Shown here: positions 30,804-42,816 of the stretch, in pieces
How positions within the stretch are numbered: position 1 is the first letter of the stretch
Layout of the letters: each line of letters begins with the position of its first letter
Assembly: GCA_035771175.1 (NCBI GenBank)
Contig: CM069605.1
Coordinates: 19,856,288 to 19,920,287 of the forward strand
Reading direction: 5' to 3'
Origin: Paratinospora sagittata
Taxonomy: Eukaryota; Streptophyta; Magnoliopsida; Ranunculales; Menispermaceae
Length of the DNA stretch: 64,000 bases
Notes under the pieces: model-generated
The model's input: only the letters and a program-made list of their open reading frames with translations
Databases searched by the model: none
What the model was told of the DNA's origin: nothing
Made by a program: the position numbers and the translations under genes

Positions 30804-33239
30804 TGTAACGATCATCCTAGACTTTATCTTACGTATTGCCAATGTCGTTACCCAACTCCAAGTGGTCGTATACGTATTTCTCCATTCTTTGGGGTAAGTT
30901 TATGTATTTGTATGTATTTGCATGAAATTGTATATGATTGTGTGCATTATAAATTGCATATGGGCCATATTAATATGAATGTGTGCATTATAAATTGTGT
31001 ATGGACCATGTTAAATAAAAGTATAATGTATGTATTATTATTTATGCATGGGCTCATTAGACCATGAATTAATATGAGCTTGACTTGATTGAATAAAGGA
31101 AAATGAGAAAAAAGAAAAGAAAAATGGTTGTTAATGGGTGATTGGGCATTAAGATACATGAGAGTACAAGATTGGCTAACTGACACATGGTTAACTCGTG
31201 GGCACTTGAGCATACACGACATGTTATTTGCATGTGTGTGTAAGAGACAAATCTCTTGCTCTTGGGGATGTTGGGAGAGTGTAAGATTGAGATAAAAAAA
31301 AGAAAAGAAAAGAGAAAGTAAAGGAGGAAGAGAAGAAGAAGAGTGATTTGCATCAAATTCTCACATCTAGGTAAGTAAAAATGCAAACTCTCACCATAAA
31401 CCTCTTCTTTATGGTATTTCCATGCTTTTTAATTGCTATAATTTTTATGGTTGATGAAGTGGTGGACATGTATGGAAAATGATGTGCATGTTATTTATGT
31501 AAGACCTAGTATAAATTGGAATCCATTAATGGTGAAATCCCCAATTTCTAGCAAGAAATTGGTGGGGTTCCTTTGTAATTGACCAAATCCAATTCATAAA
31601 GTTAGGGTTCCCCAATTCATGTGCATATGAACTATGTTAATCTAGTTAGTATAATTAAGTGACTCATGGTTTTAATTTGGGCAATTTCATGCCAAAAGTT
31701 CAATGTCTAGTGTAATTTGACTATAGGCCTAATTATAGAGATTTTTCCAATTTGGGGAAAATGATGCAATTGACCTAGAAATGGCCAATTGAGATGAATT
31801 AAGCCTAATTGAACTTAAATTGAGCATGAGATGAATTTAGTTGGGGTAAATTATTGTTAATTTGACATAATTTAAAACACTTGGTTATGTCATGGAATAT
31901 GGCTATTTATGTATTGATGAAGCATAGCTAATATTAAGCTATGAATATTGATAATTGTTGTAATTTGGGTAAATTGGAGTCAATTAATGAGAATTGAATT
32001 ATTTGACTTGATAATTGGCTATACATTGTGTCTAAGCCTAGATGATGAATGGGTATGCATGCATTTTTATATTGGTTTATGTTGGATTAGGCCTAAGTGT
32101 TGACTTGATTACATAATTTGGAATAGTTGATGCCTATTGGTTGGGTTTTATATATTTAGGTTGGCTTAATAAATTAAGTATGAAATTGTGAATTTGATTC
32201 CTTTCAGGTCGTTGTGATTTGATTGGCCAATTTGAGGGTATTCAGCTTGGTTAATTCATTTTGTGTTTGGTTGTGAGTATTCTCACTTTAATTCTCCATT
32301 TATGGCATTATATTTATACGAAATGAAATTGTTGAATGGTATGCATCCTATTGTATATGTGCATGGCATTTATGATCATGACCATGAATTTTCATACATT
32401 GCATTGCTAGGGTATTTTGGATTGAATACGGTAGCGTTCGTGGTCCTTGTTATTACTTGTTCTTCGGGGAAGGAAATTCTCGTATACCAAAGAATGTAAG
32501 GGAAGAAGGATCTGGTTTAGGTGGTCAGGTCTAACTATCGTCTGTCATCGCTAGACAAGAGTGTGTAGACTGTATTATCCATTGGTGACCTCGGTGGAGG
32601 CATCTCCATAACTTTTATTACATGATGCACAAAATCTTTATGATTAGTTGGGAGCATGTACTATATGATTTCATTGATGCTTTTGTTTTATAAATATGAT
32701 TTCAATAGCTTACATGTTTTATATAAATGCATATGTGGAGATTATTGTCTGAGATATTCATTGAGCTAGTTGAGCTCACCCCATTTCCCTGTTTTCTCAA
32801 GTTTTGATTTGAAAGGGAAGGGCAAGGCTTGATCGTCTGCAAGGCCTTCTTCTCCTTCTGGGGACTTGGGTTTTGTTTTGGGTTATTTGATTATTTGTTC
32901 TTTTGGAACTTGTATATAACTATTACAGTATATATGTATATGACACATAGACTATATATGGACTGTATTTGACTTCCTTGGGATGATGGGCTCTTGGTTG
33001 AGTTCCATGTGGATATATTTGTAGATATTGAACCATTCATACGAGACGGATTTGATATTGTTAGATTTTGGGTGGTGAAATTTGAATTTTTGTTTAATTA
33101 TATTTGTCATATACATGTGTACTCTGTTTAATAGGTATTTTCTTTGTAGAGGCTTATTAGTGCGTCTGGTTTTGTCGTGTAGTTATATTATCTGGGGTAC
33201 TGTGCCAGTAGTGACGTCACCCGGCGAGGGGTCCTGACA
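30804..33239 (+). repeat. 3' LTR of gypsy A (2,436 bp), uninterrupted
   Basis: Begins TGTAACGATCATCC and ends near GGGGTCCTGACA. It is the intact reference that shows where the Sirevirus-like element and the solo LTR entered the 5' LTR. Contains TGAGCTAGTTGAGCTCA (32762-32778) and TGACGTCA (33212-33219). Flanks AACTT (12201-12205) and TACTT (33240-33244) agree at four of five bases, a plausible decayed TSD. Confidence 0.9.
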
Positions 33240-33955
33240 TACTTACTCTTACACCAGACTATCAGTGGATGGTTAGATAAGTCGGGTTTTAATTATGAAT
33301 GCATAGTAGGGATACAAACTCACTTATATACCTGATGGTGAAGATTTGCTATTTATGCATTGTATGATATGTATAGAGTGGCGAAAAATGTATTTGAATC
33401 ATGTATTATTATTTACATGAGATTTGCATACCGGGTTTTATATGAATTTGAATTTCATGCTTTTGTATGAATGCATATGTAATGCCACTGGTAGATTACT
33501 CACTGGGCTTGTTGTAGCTTACCAAATTCCTTCTCATTACAGGTGTAATGACTTGTACTGCTTCTTCATTATGTATGTTTGAGTTGGAAATAGTTGTTTA
33601 TATTTCCATATTTTGTATATGTACATATATAACACTACTGTCATGTATAATTGTAGTGGGGAATGTATATGTATATGTTTTTAAGACTTTGTGAGAATAT
33701 AAAAGTCTTGTGAATATATGAAAATGTTGTGAGATATAAAATGGGAACGGAATGGATTATGTGAATGTTGTGGATTATCAGGTGTATGTAGAACCTCATA
33801 TTTATGGGGAGCTTCTACGAATTTTTTTTGGCGAATTTTATGTTATTTCTTAAAAGAAGAGGCTGACAGGGTATCATATTCGTCTATGTATGGTGTATGT
33901 GGTATTTTGTGTCAGTTGTGACATCATCCTATGAAGGGGATCGTGAGAAACTCAA
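33240..33955 (+). repeat. LTR-like non-coding DNA, right part of host repeat C
   Basis: No coding potential. Contains CACTGGGCTTGTTGTAGC (33501-33518), the same motif class found in five other LTRs here, and ends with GTGACATCATCCTATGAAGG, parallel to the end of LTR A. Likely the R-U5 part of a related gypsy LTR into which A inserted. Confidence 0.5.
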
Positions 33956-34198
33956 TCTATGTGGAGAGGATGAGGGTGATCTAATGACATAAGTGGGAGT
34001 TGGTTCCCGGCTTAGGGGATCCCCCCAAGGTTGCCAAGCAGGCCAGTGGTTAGATGGTAGTTTACTTATATTTGTGCTGTTATCAAACATATGCATAGTT
34101 AGTTAGATGAAACAAGGTATTAGCACATTATAGAGGAAGTTAGATAATTTAATTGATAAGTGAATAATAAATATATCACATCATCAATTACTGCTAAG
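33956..34198. other. Short non-coding spacer, nothing recognised
   Basis: Between LTR-like repeat C and the end of gypsy D pol; no repeat boundary or coding signal seen. Confidence 0.4.
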
Positions 34199-34588
34199 AA
34201 ACAAATTAGGGTATTTTTGTTTGATTGTTTTTTCTAGTTCCCAGGTTGTTTCTTCAATTCCGTGGTGATCCCAAAACACTTTTACTAATGGAATACTACG
34301 ACGCCTTAATTCCTGAGTCTTCCTATCTAGAATTTGTATTAGTTTTTCTTTTATATTTGTTCCCTTCCTCGATCAAGACTTCAACAAGAGGAATAACATG
34401 TGAAAGGTTAGGATGGTACTTCCAGAGCATGGATACATGGAAGACATCATGAACCTTGGACATGAATGAGAGAAGGGATAGTTGATTGGCTAAGTCTCTA
34501 GTGCGCTCAATGATCTCAAACGGGCCAATATACCGTGGAGAGAGCTTCCCTTTAATTCCGAACCATCTGAAACCCTTCATAGGTTGGA
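34199..34588 (-). pseudogene. Gypsy D integrase C-terminus (downstream half)
   Basis: Minus-strand frame with MKGFRWFGIKGKLSPRYIGP (GPY/F module), VHDVFHVSMLWKYHP, and further on GIEETTWELEKTIKQKYPNLF, where gypsy pol normally ends. The upstream half (VGDYVFLKV) lies at 41335 onward; the two are separated exactly by the 6.7-kb non-autonomous element and its TSD TTGGA. Belongs to the same Tekay/Del-like type as A and E. Confidence 0.88.
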
Positions 34589-36150
34589 TGATAAGTTGAG
34601 TTTTAGTAGTTAGTTTTCATGTTAATTTCATAGGTTTTTAGGTGCATTTAGTTAGTTTTTAGATATAATTGCATTAATTGATCATATTTTAGCGTTTTAG
34701 GTCCATTTAGATGTTTTTATGAATTTTAGAAGTTACTTCTAGGTATTTTCATGAATTGTATGCATTAGGGTAGCTTAGAAAAATAATCATGATTTTTAGG
34801 TATTTTTTCTAAAGTCAATTGCATCATTTTCATATTAATATTCTCATATTTTACTTGTTAATACATACATACTTGCATATAGTTTTATATTAATTGATTA
34901 ATATAGTCTACTTACATTTGTTTTTGCTCTGTTTGTAGATGAATAAGGAGTTTAATGAGGAGCAATTAAAGCCAAAATGAAGTCAAGAACATGTTCAAGA
35001 AGTGGACCAAAAAAAAAAACAACCAAAAAAGCCAAGAAAAGTTGTGTGAAAAATGCACAAAAAAGTGCATTTTTATGTTCTGGGTGTCGCGGCGCTGTTA
35101 TTATTCATCATGCGGGTTTTTGTTGCCCATTTTGGTCTTTTGACTCCTTCTTGTATATAAGCATCTTTTTAGGGTTTTAATGAGGGATCTTAGACTTTAT
35201 CTTACAATTTTTACACTTTATTTTGCAATTAGAATTAGAATAGAATAGATTAGGTTAGGGTTTTGAAGAAGAAGCAAGTGAAGGATTGAAGAAGAAGAAG
35301 AGTGGCAGGTTCGAGACAAGAAGAAGAAGGAGAGTCCACCATTGACAAAGGGGGTTTCTTCATTTATCTTCTAATCTTAGTTTGTTTCCATGTTTTCTTT
35401 TTTAACTCTTTTTCTTGTATCTATGGATTTGATTATGAACTAAATAGATAATCTAGAGATTTGATTTAGCTTTGTTGGATCTTGTGATTGAGTCATTGTT
35501 TGTGTGTTTTGAGCAATCTTTTGAGTTTATTTATGATTCTCCACGCTTAATGCTTTCAAATTGCTGATCACTCTTTGAATGAACTTAGATTTGGTTTTTA
35601 TCACTCGAGATAGGGGATATCGAATTGGAGCAAGTGATTTGTAACCTAGGGTAGAGTAATGAGTCGAGAGACCTACAAAACCTTTGGAAATCCATTAAAA
35701 TGAATCATAGAACCTAATACATTCTTGATTTAAAGGTTTATCACTAGAGAGAGGTAATTGATAGATTGAGAGTAGATATTTAAGTTATCACTCGAGAGAG
35801 GGGTTTGAATGAAAAAGGATTTAGGATTTATAAATTCCAGAAATTAATTCATTAACACAATTATTAGAGATCATGAGAAACAACATAGCGAGATCTAAAC
35901 TCTAGAACTATAAATCCATTAATTTCTCTCCAATTTCCATTTATCTTGTTTGTTTTTATTTGCCTTTGTTTAATTTGCATTTTATCGTTTAATTCACTCC
36001 ACTTTAATCACCTAGATAAAATCACTAATCATTATAGAATTGGGAATTAAGATTAGTAAAATTACCTTCTCTGTGGATACGATAACCCATTCACCATGGG
36101 TATTATAATTTGATAATTCGTACGCTTGCGAATTTAAATTCTCACTATCA
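34589..36150 (+). repeat. 5' LTR of the non-autonomous element (1,562 bp)
   Basis: TGATAAG...CTATCA. Contains the dyad TGCAC-AAAAAA-GTGCA (about 35055-35070), a GC-rich patch TGGGTGTCGCGGCGCTG (35081-35097), then a TATATAA box (about 35154) and TTTTTAGGGTTTTAATGAGG downstream. The empty site for foldback FB2 is at about 34683-34700. Confidence 0.93.
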
Positions 36151-36156
36151 AGTTTT

Positions 36157-36174
36157 TGGCGCCATTGCCGGGGA
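36157..36174 (+). other. Primer binding site, tRNA-Asp type
   Basis: TGGCGCCATTGCCGGGGA begins six bases after the LTR end; one base from the TGGCGCCGTTGCCGGGGA site used by Athila/Tat-type plant elements. Confidence 0.88.
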
Positions 36175-36289
36175 AGGTGTCAATTTTACTTTTATTAATA
36201 CCAATTTGAAGTGATTTTGGTCTTAATCTAGGTATTTCTTTTGTTTGTTTTCTTTGCTAATTTTTTTTTCTTTTTTTTTTGTTTTTGTA

Positions 36290-37545
36290 CAGAAATTTTT
36301 GAAAAAAAATTGGCATACAATTTCCACCACTCTACATTTCAAGATAAGTACGAGCCTGTCGATTCTTTGAATTTGCTGTCGGAACAAATCAGAAATTTTA
36401 TTAAGGAAGGAGCCACATTTAGCAATAATGGCATGGGAGTTGCTAATTTGAGCCATTGGGGAGTTGATTCAAGTATGGGGGAAAATCAATATAGAAATGA
36501 TTGGGGTAATCGGCCATTACCAAACCAATATCACCCAGAAGTTCAGAGTTATGGAGTCTACCCCTATGAGGATCAAAAGAATTGGTTACAACCACTGCCA
36601 AGAGCATATATTCAAGAAGAGAAGAAGCCATCCTTAGAGTAAATACTAACAGACTATCTATCGGAAGCGAAGCATGCAAAGAGTGAATCTAGAGTAGATG
36701 ATTCATGGAATGGGTTGCAATTTCAATCGGATTTCTACAATCAGGAAGAGAAGAAGCCTTCATTGGAAGATTTAATTAATGACTTTGAGATGAAAGAGAA
36801 AGAAAGATTCACGAGGCATGAGTCAAAATTGGATAGATTGGAGGTTTTGATGACGAATATAAATATTTATATTGAGCAAATCAGTGCACGTTTCAATGTC
36901 CAACATCAAGACGAATCCTTCCCAAGCTATATCGAGAAGAATCCGATGGAGCAATATAACACCATCTCATTGCTTGATAAATAAGAAGTTAAGGGGGCTG
37001 ATTCTTTCAGTCTAAACATTATGCCACCACCATCACCACCATTGAGTATATTAAAAGAAATCCAGCACTATGAGGCCTTGACAAGACAACCAAGACAATT
37101 GACTATTCTAGAAGAAATGCAAAGATATGAGGCCTTGAAAAGAGAAGAAATGAATACTCAACAGGATGTGCTCGAGTGTGATGATCAAGAGGTGCCTATG
37201 GATATACAATCGGGTGATCCTCGAATGCCATATGTTGAAGAGGTACCTACCAAGGTGGAAGAGTGCGTGGATATCAAGGAATATGCTTTTGACTTTGCGG
37301 ATCCGTTTGTTCAAGGGCTACAAGTTGAAGTTGTAGTGGTTGATGATAAAAGCCATTTAGAGGTGCTTGAAGGTCAATGCCTAAACATTTGGGAAGCACC
37401 AACTGAATATTTGAATGACATTACTCCACATGTTGGGAGTGATGCTTCATCGGACTTTGTGTTTCCACCGGTAGATCAGTCATATCAATTTTTGTGGGAA
37501 GAGTGCACAACTCCGATGATTCCGTCATCAAATCTGAAAAAATGA
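36290..37545 (+). pseudogene. Gag-like ORF of the non-autonomous element, two nonsense codons
   Basis: A single frame open from 36241 runs to TGA at 37543-37545 and is broken only by TAA at 36640-36642 and 36982-36984. The first ~16 codons are translated from a poly-T tract, so the true start lies a little later (no convincing ATG; perhaps near 36290). About 420 residues: N-terminal SEQIRNFIKEGATF, Tyr/Asn/Trp-rich middle, two copies of QEEKKPSLE (residues ~130 and ~170), then a predicted coiled coil (ERFTRHESKLDRLEVLMTNI) as in the C-terminal part of Athila/Tat gag, and an acidic C-terminal part. No zinc knuckle and no enzymatic domain. I do not know its function; gag-like packaging is inferred from position only. 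Confidence 0.75.
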
Positions 37546-37634
37546 GGAAGACGGGAGGATGCTCGAAATAATAAGGAAACATACGTGATTCAAATAAGAA
37601 GAGAAAGTCTAGCTAATGACTGAAAAGAAGCGCT

Positions 37635-37654
37635 AGTTGGGAGGCAACCCAACT
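37635..37654 (+). other. Perfect 7-bp hairpin after the ORF
   Basis: AGTTGGG-AGGCAA-CCCAACT, 90 bases after the stop. A GGGAGGCAACCC core at this place is common in Athila/Tat-type elements as far as I know. Confidence 0.7.
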
Positions 37655-39293
37655 GGTTTTTAGTTTTCATGTTTTGTTTTATTTTTAGTCATTGTAGTAT
37701 AGATTTTAAGTTTTACTTTTCACTAATGACATTCATTTTTGTCCCTTCTCAGGTTTCAATTCAAGTTTGGGGGTTCTCATAGATGCCAACAACAAGAGCC
37801 ATTGTGGAGCGCTACCCGCATGGAATAGGGGAGTCTCGTTACTTTTCCTTTTATCTTCTTTTTATATGTGGATGTTTTTCCATTGAGGACAATGCATACT
37901 ACTTTATGTTTGGGGGAGAGTTTGAATCCTTGGTGTCTTTAGTGAAAGTTTTTGAAATTTTTTGTTTTTGATGAGTCTAGATCATGAATAAATCCATATT
38001 TCCTTATGACCTTTGATTTGATCTAATTTTGTATGGATGATCTATGATAGGATTAGCACTCATTTCTGAACATGACTTTTAGAAAATTAGAAAGTACTCT
38101 TAAGTCTGTAAGCTTGATTTGCTTTGTCATGTTTATTGGACATTTTTGTTGACTTTTGAGTATGAATCATGATCATGAGCGCCGCTTACTTTTTAAATTG
38201 AAATTTTTGCAAGTTAAGCATCTTTAGTTCTCACTTTTCAAACGGAACTCTAGAACTTGCTTGATCTTTTCTTGAGGCGAAATCCTAGGAATCACACCAT
38301 GATAGAGAAGATTTAGGCCATTTTTGGATAGATTGAGCCAAAAACGGCTACCCAATTGTTGTATTGCCCCTAGTCACCCTATTTGAGCCTTACATTCTAT
38401 TTATTGTCACCTAAAATGATTAGCCAAGGCATTTTATTGAATTTCCCCTGTTTTCACCCTTGCATCATTTAATCTTTTTGAAAATGCGAATTGTAATGGG
38501 TTGGGTTATTTTTCATGGGAAATTATTTGTACAAGTGCTATGGAATGAAAATGATATGTGAAGGTGATGAGAAAAGATTCAAAATGGTTCAAAATAAGTG
38601 AAAAAAAGAAGAAAAAGAAAGATGAAGAATGAAAAAGACTAAAAAATGGAAAGAAAATATTTTTCTTCATCAATGAGTGAAATGAATAAGTTTGGGGTTA
38701 TTTTGGGAGGCAATGTGAATAAAAATGTTGAAAACAAATCCTGTTTTGGATAATGTGTTGGGTTTGGCCTATTTCGTAAGGCATAGGATGTGTAAAAGTG
38801 TTATGTATCAAAGAGGTTTTGGGTGTATTGAGCTTCATTTTATCCTTGTTATTATACCCTTACCTTTGGCCTTACTTTACAAGCTTAATAAAGTCCTACT
38901 GATTTTAATTGGTGTGAGACCTACATTAGTGGAGAGAAATGTGAAAAGCAAGCATATGAAGTTCATGTTTTGTTTTGTTGAGATCATATCTCTATCTTGC
39001 TTGCATTTGTCTATATGATTTACGAGTGGTCATGTGAATGATTTCTTTGCTTATTTGTCTATGAGGATAGAAAAGAAGGCATGGTTTTGTAGGTTGAAAT
39101 TCTAGACAACAAGTTTAAACTTTTAAAGTTTTCCTTGAGTTCTGTTGTATGAGATGTATGCTATCTTTGAGATCATGAGAATCCATTTTTGCAAATCAAA
39201 TCTTTGTTCATCCTAGAATATGTGAAGAGTTTTGTCGTTCAACTTCATTTTTCTCTTTGCTCGGGACGATCAAAGTCTAAGTTTGGGGGAATT
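37655..39293 (+). other. 3' non-coding region with repeated polypurine-like motifs
   Basis: GTTTGGGG-type purine motifs occur at about 37767, 37909, 38689 and finally at 39279-39293 next to the 3' LTR; the one at 37909 follows CATTGAGGACAATGCATAC. Only the last adjoins an LTR. Short open frames here lack protein character. Confidence 0.7.
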
Positions 39294-41334
39294 TGATAAG
39301 TTGAGTTTTAGTTGTTAGTTTACATGTTAATTTCATAGGTTGTTAGGTGCATTTAGCTAGTTTTTAGATATAATTGCATTAATTGCTCATATTTAGTGTC
39401 ACACCCTGGGTTGCACAGCGTGCCCCCTACCCAGGTGCGGGCGCACCCCCTCGGGGCGAACGCCTAGCCATTATATATCCACAATATTGGTCCACAGAAC
39501 ACTGCACGCACCCAACGACCTTTGTCCTTTCCCGCAGAACACTGCACAGTCCAGGGCCCTCCCCCAAGTTCGAACTCGCAACCTCTTCCTCATAAGGTTA
39601 GATTTCGCAACTTGAGTACCCATCAATTGCGAAATCTAACCTTATGAGGAAGAGGTTGCGAGTTCGAACTTGGGGGAGGGCCCTGGACTGTGCAGTGTTC
39701 TGCGGGAAAGGACAAAGGTCGTTGGGTGCGTGCAGTGTTCAGTGGACCCCAATGAAGACAATACTGTGGATATATAATGGCTAGGCGTTCTCCACTGCGG
39801 TGGTGCGCCCGCACCTGGGTAGGGGGCACGCTGTGCAACCCAGGGTGTGACATTTAGTGTTTTAGGTCCATTTAGATGTTTTTATGAATTTTAGAAGTTA
39901 GTTCTAGGTATTTTCAGGAATTGCATGCATTAGGCTAGCTTAGGAAAATAATCATGATTTTTAGGTATTTTTTCTAAAGTCAATTGCATCATTTTCATAT
40001 TAATATTCTCTTATTTTACATGTTAATACATACATACTTGCATATAGTTTTATATTAATTGATTAATATAGTCTACTTACATTTGTTTTTACTTTGTTTG
40101 TAGGTGAATAAGGAGCTTAATGAGGAGCAATTAAAGCCAAAATAAAGTCAAGAACATGCTCAAGAAGTGAACCAAAAGAAAAACAACCAAAAAAAGCTAA
40201 GAAGAGTTGTGTGAAAAATGCACAAAAAAGTGCATTTTTATGTTCTGGGCGCCGTGGCGCCGTTACTGTTCATCATGCGGGTTTTTTGTGTTTTATGCGG
40301 GTTTTTGTTGCCCATTTTTGGTCTTTTGACTCCTTGTATATAAGCATTTTTTTAGGGTTTTAATGAGGGATCTTAAACTTTATCTTACAGTTTTTACATT
40401 CTATTTTGCAATTAGAATTAGAATAGAATAGATTAGGTTAGAGTTTTGAAGGAGAGGCAAGTGAAGGATTGAAGAAGAAGAAGAGTGGCAGGTTCGAGGC
40501 AAGAAGAAGAAGGAGAGTCCACCATTGACACAGGGGGTTTCTTCATTTATCTTCTATTCTTAGTTTGTTTCCATGTTTTCTTCTTTAACTCTTTCTCTTG
40601 TATCCGTGGATTTGATTATGAACTAAATAGATAATCTAGAGATTTGATTTAGCTTTGTTGGATCTTGTGATTGAGTCATTGTTTGTGTGTTTTTGAGCAA
40701 TCTTTTGGGTTTATTTATGATTCCCCATGCTTAATGCTTTCAAATTGTTGATCAGTCTTTGAATGAATTTAGATTTGGTTTCTATCACTCAAGAGAGGGG
40801 ATATCGAATTGGAGCAAGGGATTTGTAACCTAGGGTAGAGTAAAGAGTCGAGAGGCCTACAAAACCTTTTGAAATCCATTAAAATGAATCATAGAACCTA
40901 AGGCATTCTTGGTTTAAAGGTTTAGACCTTGAGAGAAGGAATTGATAGATTGAGAGTAGATATTTAAGCTATTACTCGAGAGAGGGGTTTGAATGAAAAA
41001 GGATTCAGGATTTATAAATTCTAGAAATTAATTCATTAACACAATTATTAGAAATCATGAGGGACAACATAGTGAGATCTAAACTCTAGAACTATAAATC
41101 CATTGATTTCTCTTCAGTTTCCATTTATCTTGTTTGTTTTTATTTGCCTTTCTTTAATTTGCATTTTATCATTTAATTCACTCCACTTTTATCACCTAGG
41201 TAAAATCACTAATCATTGTAGAATTGAGAATTAAGAGTAGTAAAATTACCTTCTCTGTGGATACGATAACCCACTCACAATGGGTATAATAATTTGATAA
41301 TTCGTACGCTTGCGAATTTAAATTTTCACTATCA
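39294..41334 (+). repeat. 3' LTR of the non-autonomous element, carrying foldback FB2
   Basis: Same sequence as 34589-36150 (by eye a few per cent different), enlarged by a 456-bp foldback plus 5-bp TSD. The TATA box is at about 40336. Confidence 0.92.
39397..39852. mobile_element. Foldback element FB2 (456 bp)
   Basis: TSD TTTAG at 39392-39396 and 39853-39857; termini TGTCACACCC and GGGTGTGACA. Two near-identical inverted arms of ~225 bases meet at about 39627 with almost no loop. Each arm holds a tRNA-like module (39561-39625 minus, 39629-39680 plus, the latter without a complete A box). Arms differ mainly by a short indel near 39740-39760. No coding capacity. Same family as FB1. Confidence 0.92.
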
Positions 41335-42238
41335 TTGGACTTTCAGAAAAACATAGTCCCCGACCTGAAACTCAAGGGGTCGTCTTCGTCTGTTGGCATA
41401 ACTCATGTGTCGACTCTGTGACACGGAAAACCTCTCTTTTATTGGTTCAATCTTCTCAGAGGTTTCTTGAACTAGTTCTGGCCCAAGCTAAGGTCAATCT
41501 GCTATGTCCAACCAGCGTATCGGAGATCTGCAAGAGCGACAATAAAAGGCCTCATTTGGTGCCATCCCAATGCTAGATTGGTAGTTGTTGTTGTATGCAA
41601 ACTCAGCCAAATGTAAATATTTTGCCCATCCATCGTGAAAGTCTAATGGGTAACATCGTAGCATATCATCCAAAATTTGGATCAACCGTTCTGACTGACC
41701 ATCAGTCTAAGGGTGAAATGTTGTTTTCATGGTAATCCTGGTGCCCATTCTGCTCTGGAAACTTTGCCAGAAGGGGGATATGAATCGAGGGTCTCGATCA
41801 TAGATGATCGTAAGTAGGATGCCATGAAGGCATTTGATCACTCTTTCATATAACACCGCTAACTTGGTAAGGTTATCTGTAGACTTGATTAGTATGAAGC
41901 GTGCAGTGTTCGTAAGTCTGTCGATAATAACCCGAATGACATCTTGTCCTTTGTTATTCTGTGGTAGGGTAGCGACAGATTCCATTGCTATGTTGTCCCA
42001 TTTCCATTCTCCAATAGGTAAAGGCTGGAGAAGTCTAGAAGGGAGTCCGCGTTCTACTTTTACTTGCTGACAAGTGAAACATCTTGAAACAAAATCTGCA
42101 ATAACCTTTTTCATTCCAGAGAACCAGAATTGTCGCTTGACATCCTTGCACATTCTATCTCCCTCAAGATGCATAGCAAACTTAAAACAATGCATTTCAG
42201 TGAAGACTTATCTTCGAACCTCAGGGTTGTTCGATATG
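41335..42238 (-). pseudogene. Gypsy D integrase, main part
   Basis: Minus strand: FWFSGMKKVIADFVSRCFTC zinc region (C-X2-C), WDNIAMESVATLPQ (first catalytic Asp replaced by Glu), YDRDPRF with the second Asp, DGQSERLIQ with the Glu, then FAYNNNYQSSIGMAP and VGDYVFLKV up to the insertion point of the non-autonomous element. A stop (TAG-type) separates HP from TDGQSER near 41704. Inactive. Confidence 0.88.
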
Positions 42239-42816
42239 CACAGTCGTTTCTTGTAGAGAACTGCTCCTTCATTAGATACCGACCAATGTGGAAGGTCTTG
42301 TCCGCTTTGAAGGAGTTCTCTTTTCTTTATCAACTAGGGGTCATTGGCCTGAGCAGCTGAGATTTTTCGAATAAGCTCAAAGTTGGGAGTTAATTGGGAG
42401 CTGTAAGTTTTATTCTTCTATCTTAGTGGCCAACTTTCCCTTTTCAAAGTTGAGGATGCAGGCAGTAGCGTATGACTTTCTACTTAGGGCATCAACCACA
42501 ACATTTACCTTTCTTGGATGATATTGTAGCTTAAAGTCATAAGTCTTTCAAAAATTTCAACCATCTTCTTTGGCAGAGGTTGAGGTCCTTCTAGGCGTAG
42601 ATATACTTGAGGCTCTTGTGATCTGAGAAGACCGCAAACTATTCACCGTATAGATAATGCCGCCATATCTTTAGTGCAAACACGACAGTTGCAAGTTTCA
42701 AGACATGCGTAGGGTAATTTACTTTATGAATTTTCAGTTGTACTGCACTTAAGCCATGTAAAGAGGCGTCAGTGTATAGTGTAAATCCAACTCTACTATT
42801 TCGAGTGAGTAGTACT
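42239..42816 (-). pseudogene. Gypsy D RNase H, decayed
   Basis: Minus strand from 42816: [20 protein letters not shown] (RNase H Asp retained), [11 protein letters not shown], then DHKSLKY and CQRRWLKFLKD with several stops. D is cut at 42816/42817 by family-B LTR sequence; its RT, protease and gag are not in this window. Confidence 0.82.

Larger units (their letters stand above)
34589..41334 (+). mobile_element. Complete non-autonomous LTR element with gag-like ORF, Tat/Athila type
   Basis: TSD TTGGA at 34584-34588 and 41335-41339. LTRs 34589-36150 and 39294-41334 both start TGATAAGTTGAGTTTTAG and end CACTATCA. tRNA-Asp-type primer site at 36157, a single interrupted reading frame 36290-37545, long 3' non-coding region, polypurine tract before 39294. 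No protease, RT, RNase H or integrase anywhere in the 3.1-kb interior, so it depended on a partner. It landed in gypsy D integrase. Confidence 0.92.

Noticed and set aside
39383..39853. Frames of 70-76 codons across the FB2 arms
   Set aside because: Translations of a palindrome, mirrored on both strands; no protein family.
42130..42360. Plus-strand frames overlapping gypsy D integrase and RNase H
   Set aside because: Antisense shadows of clear minus-strand pol homology.
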